From: a virus | DNA: 64,000 nucleotides | Reading direction: 5' to 3' (one strand) | Virus record (IMG/VR): IMGVR_UViG_3300042892_002114 | Span: 27,315-91,314 of that record | Part shown: positions 61,482 to 64,000 of the stretch, piece by piece | How positions within the stretch are numbered: the stretch's first letter is position 1 | How the letters are laid out: every line of letters begins with the position of its first letter | Made by a program: the position numbers and the translations under genes | Notes under the pieces: model-generated | Database searches by the model: none | What the model was told of the DNA's origin: nothing | The model's input: the letters and a program-made list of their open reading frames with translations, nothing else

Positions 61482-61700
61482 TTATTTTAAATTTTCAACG
61501 GTCCAACCACGCTGCCAAGCATCCATGAGCTTCAACAGTTGCTTGGTAAATTTCCAATCAGCTGTGCTGTATTTCTTGATGAAATAACTAAACTCAACAT
61601 CAGATGCACAAGCACACAAGATGCCACGCTGAAAAGCGGCTGCACCCATAACAGTTGCTTTGTTCAAGTCGTTCTGAAAATCTGCTTTGGTGAGGTTCAT
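61482..61700 (-). CDS. Early small protein, 72 residues
   Basis: Helical (LTKADFQNDLNKATVMGAAA; WKFTKQLLKLMDAWQRGWTV), two Cys in ILCACASDVEF. No family recognised. Confidence 0.6.
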   Translation of the reverse strand: MNLTKADFQNDLNKATVMGAAAFQRGILCACASDVEFSYFIKKYSTADWKFTKQLLKLMDAWQRGWTVENLK

Positions 61701-61707
61701 ACTTAAA

Positions 61708-61735
61708 ACAATGTCAGAGTTTTTATAAAAAGCAA
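61708..61735 (-). promoter_or_regulatory. Early promoter, TTGCTT/CATTGT
   Basis: Spacer 16, -10 CATTGT, 7 nt to ATG 61700. Confidence 0.8.
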
Positions 61736-61736
61736 G

Positions 61737-61763
61737 AAAAAAGGGGAGGTTTTTTATGCCTCC
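61737..61763 (-). terminator. Terminator of the 62295-61791 two-gene operon
   Basis: GGAGG/CCTCC stem (61759-61763 with 61745-61749), A-rich loop, T run on the minus strand. Confidence 0.65.
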
Positions 61764-61790
61764 TCTTTTCTTATGAACCCAACGAAAAAA

Positions 61791-61982
61791 TCAAAAGTCA
61801 AGAAATTCTGGTTCAATAAGTGATACATTTATAGCATCATCAAACAGCAGCACATTGTCACCATTGTCTTCATCAACCCAATATGTCAATGACATATTTT
61901 GATTTTCATGAATAACTGCAACAGTGCCTGTGCTTGTTGAACAGTTATGAGGAAATGATAATCTGTCGCCTACAAGATACAT
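61791..61982 (-). CDS. Early small protein, 63 residues
   Basis: ATG 61982 lies one base from the upstream stop; the longer frame overlaps that gene. The product MYLVGDRLSFPHNCSTSTGT has beta-strand character and an acidic loop (YWVDEDNGDN). No promoter of its own, so it is the second gene of an operon. Confidence 0.6.
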   Translation of the reverse strand: MYLVGDRLSFPHNCSTSTGTVAVIHENQNMSLTYWVDEDNGDNVLLFDDAINVSLIEPEFLDF

Positions 61983-61983
61983 T

Positions 61984-62295
61984 TTACTCGTCCTCCCCAC
62001 CAAAGCTGTCAATCGACGGGCAGTAGTTTTCCTCGTCATCATAGCCAGCGGAACGCAGAGCGTCAGCATCAGCCTCGCCGTCGTGGCGAAACTGGTCAGG
62101 CTCGTTGTCATCACCAGAGCTACCGAAATCAACAATGCCTTGCTCATGCAACAAGTCCACGAGATAATCAACATCATCGGTGTTGATTGTCATATTGTCA
62201 TAATCAACGCTATACTGGGGCGTGCTGTCAAGCTCCAGAGCAGTGACGGCGAGCAGAAACAGACCCTTTTCGGTGAAGGTGATTGAGGAGTTCAT
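61984..62295 (-). CDS. Early acidic protein, 103 residues
   Basis: Helical start (TFTEKGLFLLAVTALELDST), then DYLVDLLHEQGIVDFGSSGD and a strongly acidic tail (DDEENYCPSIDSFGGEDE). A DNA-mimic type inhibitor is possible but unproven. The gene is GC-richer than most neighbours. Confidence 0.6.
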   Translation of the reverse strand: MNSSITFTEKGLFLLAVTALELDSTPQYSVDYDNMTINTDDVDYLVDLLHEQGIVDFGSSGDDNEPDQFRHDGEADADALRSAGYDDEENYCPSIDSFGGEDE

Positions 62296-62302
62296 ATTTA
62301 AA

Positions 62303-62330
62303 ACAATGACAGAATTTTTATAAAAAGCAA
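62303..62330 (-). promoter_or_regulatory. Early promoter, TTGCTT/CATTGT
   Basis: Spacer 16, -10 CATTGT, 7 nt to ATG 62295. Confidence 0.8.
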
Positions 62331-62337
62331 GACCTAT

Positions 62338-62529
62338 TTATTCTTCGGAGGTTTTGGACTTACATGGCAAAGGGCGGACAATTTCCAGATCAACACGCCA
62401 CTCATAAGTGGCATCATTTCCATAAGCAATCTTGACCAAATTACTTCCATCTCCGTAGTGGCCAACAACCATACACTGAAAGCCCTTGAACCTGCCCTTA
62501 TGTGGGATGACGATTGAATGAAGTTTCAT
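62338..62529 (-). CDS. Early small protein, 63 residues
   Basis: Start MKLHSIVIPHKGRFKGFQCM at ATG 62529. VVGHYGDGSNLVKIAYGNDA and YEWRVDLEIVRPLP give the strand-turn-strand plan of a small SH3-like barrel. No family named. Confidence 0.6.
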   Translation of the reverse strand: MKLHSIVIPHKGRFKGFQCMVVGHYGDGSNLVKIAYGNDATYEWRVDLEIVRPLPCKSKTSEE

Positions 62530-62536
62530 GAGTAAT

Positions 62537-62564
62537 ACTATGACTATTTTTTTATAAAAAGCAA
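62537..62564 (-). promoter_or_regulatory. Early promoter, TTGCTT/CATAGT
   Basis: Spacer 16, -10 CATAGT, 7 nt to ATG 62529. Confidence 0.75.
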
Positions 62565-62567
62565 CTC

Positions 62568-62795
62568 TTATTTTGCCAATTTGCTGTTCACAACGTGTTT
62601 GATCAGGTCGTTGAGACCCTTGCCCACATACTTGCAACGCTTGAGCAAGTTTTTGCTGTCATAATTCGGAAAGCCACTTTCTTCTTCTATCGAATCGGGT
62701 GAAAGAAAAACCCACTTATTTTCTGCCCTGAGATACAGATAAATAAAACCTTCTTTATTTTCAACGTAATAACCGGGTTTTGGTGATTTGTTCAT
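62568..62795 (-). CDS. Early small protein, 75 residues
   Basis: KPGYYVENKEGFIYLYLRAE forms strands; NLLKRCKYVGKGLNDLIKHV is a basic helix. No family recognised. Confidence 0.6.
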   Translation of the reverse strand: MNKSPKPGYYVENKEGFIYLYLRAENKWVFLSPDSIEEESGFPNYDSKNLLKRCKYVGKGLNDLIKHVVNSKLAK

Positions 62796-62802
62796 ATTTA
62801 GA

Positions 62803-62830
62803 ATAATGTCAGAGTTTTTATAAAAAGCAA
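62803..62830 (-). promoter_or_regulatory. Early promoter, TTGCTT/CATTAT
   Basis: Spacer 16, -10 CATTAT, 7 nt to ATG 62795. Confidence 0.8.
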
Positions 62831-62833
62831 CAC

Positions 62834-63079
62834 TTATTTATCAAAAGTTGCGATTGGCTCAATGCCACCCACCAAGCTGCGAACAAAATGACATTTCAGC
62901 GTGTCGCTGTTCCAAGCAGTAAAAGTGAATTTGCGACCATCATAGCTCAACACTTTTTTGCTGATCTTCTTTACATCATCCCAACCATTTGGAACATCAA
63001 CAGTAAGAAATTCACGCTGAACATCTGGACGATATGAGTAAACAACTGAAATGTCGTTGGGAAGAATGGTTGCTTTCAT
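62834..63079 (-). CDS. Early small protein, 81 residues
   Basis: Beta-rich (MKATILPNDISVVYSYRPDV; KVLSYDGRKFTFTAWNSDTL), one Cys near the end. No family recognised. Confidence 0.6.
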   Translation of the reverse strand: MKATILPNDISVVYSYRPDVQREFLTVDVPNGWDDVKKISKKVLSYDGRKFTFTAWNSDTLKCHFVRSLVGGIEPIATFDK

Positions 63080-63086
63080 ATTTAAA

Positions 63087-63114
63087 ACAATGACAGAATT
63101 TTTATAAAAAGCAA
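63087..63114 (-). promoter_or_regulatory. Early promoter, TTGCTT/CATTGT
   Basis: Spacer 16, -10 CATTGT, 7 nt to ATG 63079. Confidence 0.8.
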
Positions 63115-63117
63115 CTC

Positions 63118-63246
63118 TTATTTTTTCTTCTTTGGCACACTAACAATGTATTTTCCACTGCGTTCAGAGAAAGCATAATTGCTTGTTGCTAAATTTTTCT
63201 TGGCAAATTCAATAACTTGCTGCTTTGTGAATCGTTTGAGTTTCAT
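63118..63246 (-). CDS. Early tiny basic protein, 42 residues
   Basis: ATG 63246 to TAA 63118. MKLKRFTKQQVIEFAKKNLA, then a strand and a Lys-rich end (SVPKKKK). Its upstream region has CACAAT 8 nt from the ATG but no TTTATAAAAA spacer, so its promoter differs from the others. Confidence 0.6.
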   Translation of the reverse strand: MKLKRFTKQQVIEFAKKNLATSNYAFSERSGKYIVSVPKKKK

Positions 63247-63297
63247 GAATAAAAATTGTGCGTGAGTTGATATGCGCACCCCATCATTGAAATTTAT

Positions 63298-63591
63298 TTA
63301 CACAATCTCAACGTCCTTGAAATATCGCTCAGAACGATGCAGAATTTCACTCCAATCATTTTCTACGCTACTTGGAATTTCATCATCAAAGTGCGGAAAC
63401 GCTTCGGCACGACCAAGCGCAATGTTCAACGCCAGTTCTGGGTTGAACTTGTCGCCTCGGTTGGTGGCACACAGGCTGTAGCCAAAGCCAACTGTATTGT
63501 CGTGCCGCTTCACAGCGACGACCACGCCGACTTTTTGCCGTCGCCGGTTGCGAACATACTGAAAGATAGTGTTGTTAGGAGGATTGATCAT
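63298..63591 (-). CDS. Early protein, 97 residues
   Basis: Start MINPPNNTIFQYVRNRRRQK at ATG 63591; the longer frame reads into its promoter. A basic cluster (RNRRRQK) is followed by strands (KVGVVVAVKRHDNTVGFGYS) and a helix (ELALNIALGRAEAFP). No family recognised. It alone has a real leader. Confidence 0.6.
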   Translation of the reverse strand: MINPPNNTIFQYVRNRRRQKVGVVVAVKRHDNTVGFGYSLCATNRGDKFNPELALNIALGRAEAFPHFDDEIPSSVENDWSEILHRSERYFKDVEIV

Positions 63592-63623
63592 AGGTATTGT
63601 GTTGTTGTTTGACTGAAATAATG

Positions 63624-63651
63624 ATAGTAGCAGAGTTTTTATAAAAAGCAA
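63624..63651 (-). promoter_or_regulatory. Early promoter with leader, TTGCTT/TACTAT
   Basis: Spacer 16, -10 TACTAT ending 32 nt before ATG 63591. This copy fixes where the -10 box lies in the other copies. Confidence 0.75.
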
Positions 63652-63660
63652 CTCTATTTT

Positions 63661-64000
63661 TTAGCGAAGATACGCAGGACCATATTCAGTGAATTTGGTC
63701 AGCACGTTGGCATCCTTGACGTTGCCGCGCACGCCCTTGGCAACAGGAGCCTTCCAAGTGCCTTTGAGCAAATCGCCAGTGGCTACGTCATAGAAGCAAT
63801 AAACGCCAACGGCTTTGAGCGGACCAGTGCGATGCGGCACGCGCTCACACTTAGCAAGTTTGGCATAACGCTCGCCCACGCTGTCAACCATGACCACGGG
63901 AGCATCATTGTGCGTGAAGTTGTTGCGTTGCCAATAATCACTGATTTTCTTGTTCACGCCACGAATAAAATCCGTGAGCGGCATATCATTTTTCAGAGCA
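63661..64000 (-). CDS. Early small protein, start probably beyond the window edge
   Basis: The frame is open from the right edge; an internal ATG at 63984 gives 107 residues but lacks the early-promoter sequence, so the true start is likely outside. Product contains DYWQRNNFTHNDAPVVMVDS and VGVYCFYDVATGDLLKGTWK. The gene is GC-rich. No family recognised. Confidence 0.55.
   Translation of the reverse strand, partial: ALKNDMPLTDFIRGVNKKISDYWQRNNFTHNDAPVVMVDSVGERYAKLAKCERVPHRTGPLKAVGVYCFYDVATGDLLKGTWKAPVAKGVRGNVKDANVLTKFTEYGPAYLR

Noticed and set aside
1-64000. tRNA, capsid, terminase, integrase or CRISPR features
   Set aside because: I looked for these and saw none that could be supported; they probably lie elsewhere in the genome.

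Overview
This window is part of the genome of a large, AT-rich, T4-like tailed phage (myovirus type), probably known only from metagenomes. The evidence is a run of contractile-tail baseplate genes (gp6-like, gp25-like, a gp5-like OB-fold spike protein), a gp55-like late sigma factor, a T4-type primase, a Mre11/Rad50 recombination nuclease, a RuvC-like resolvase, PhoH, Hsp20 and peptide deformylase. No capsid, portal, terminase, polymerase or tRNA gene was seen. The host cannot be named. Almost every gene is on the minus strand; the clear exception is a plus-strand pair at 55.5-56.2 kb.

Layout by coordinate. 1-2969 is an open reading frame running off the left edge and encodes three nucleotidyltransferase modules. 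3.0-10.5 kb is a first glycan-modification cluster of glycosyltransferases and FkbM methyltransferases, several of them multidomain fusions. 10.7-12.8 kb is a structural protein. 12.8-18.9 kb is DNA metabolism: fused Mre11-Rad50, a homing endonuclease, primase and RuvC-like resolvase. 18.9-36.4 kb is the virion and baseplate block. 36.4-40.6 kb carries the late sigma factor, small proteins, peptide deformylase, a coiled-coil membrane protein and Hsp20. 40.8-45.4 kb is a second glycosyltransferase cluster. 45.4-55.4 kb mixes fibre or adhesin genes carrying Pro-Thr linkers with PhoH, two HExxH proteins and small genes. 56.2-56.5 kb is a noncoding GC-rich, hairpin-rich island. 56.5-64.0 kb holds about 27 very small genes, nearly all with a private promoter.

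Two regulatory layers can be read. Small right-end genes are preceded by an almost identical promoter (TTGACA or TTGCTT, 16-17 nt spacer containing TTTATAAAAA, then CANTAT-like) whose -10 hexamer lies exactly 7 nt before an ATG followed by AA. That geometry predicts leaderless early mRNAs. The same architecture precedes a glycan gene at 10.5 kb and an operon at 50.8 kb. Many structural genes instead have the coding-strand 8-mer ATATTTAT in their leaders, a candidate late element for the gp55-like sigma.

The most unusual items are the leaderless-promoter array, the trimodular nucleotidyltransferase, the one-chain Mre11-Rad50, the multidomain glycan enzymes that share an accessory beta module, a virion protein combining a beta-propeller with dockerin-like repeats, and repeat-encoded Pro-Thr linkers that could be substrates for the glycosyltransferases.
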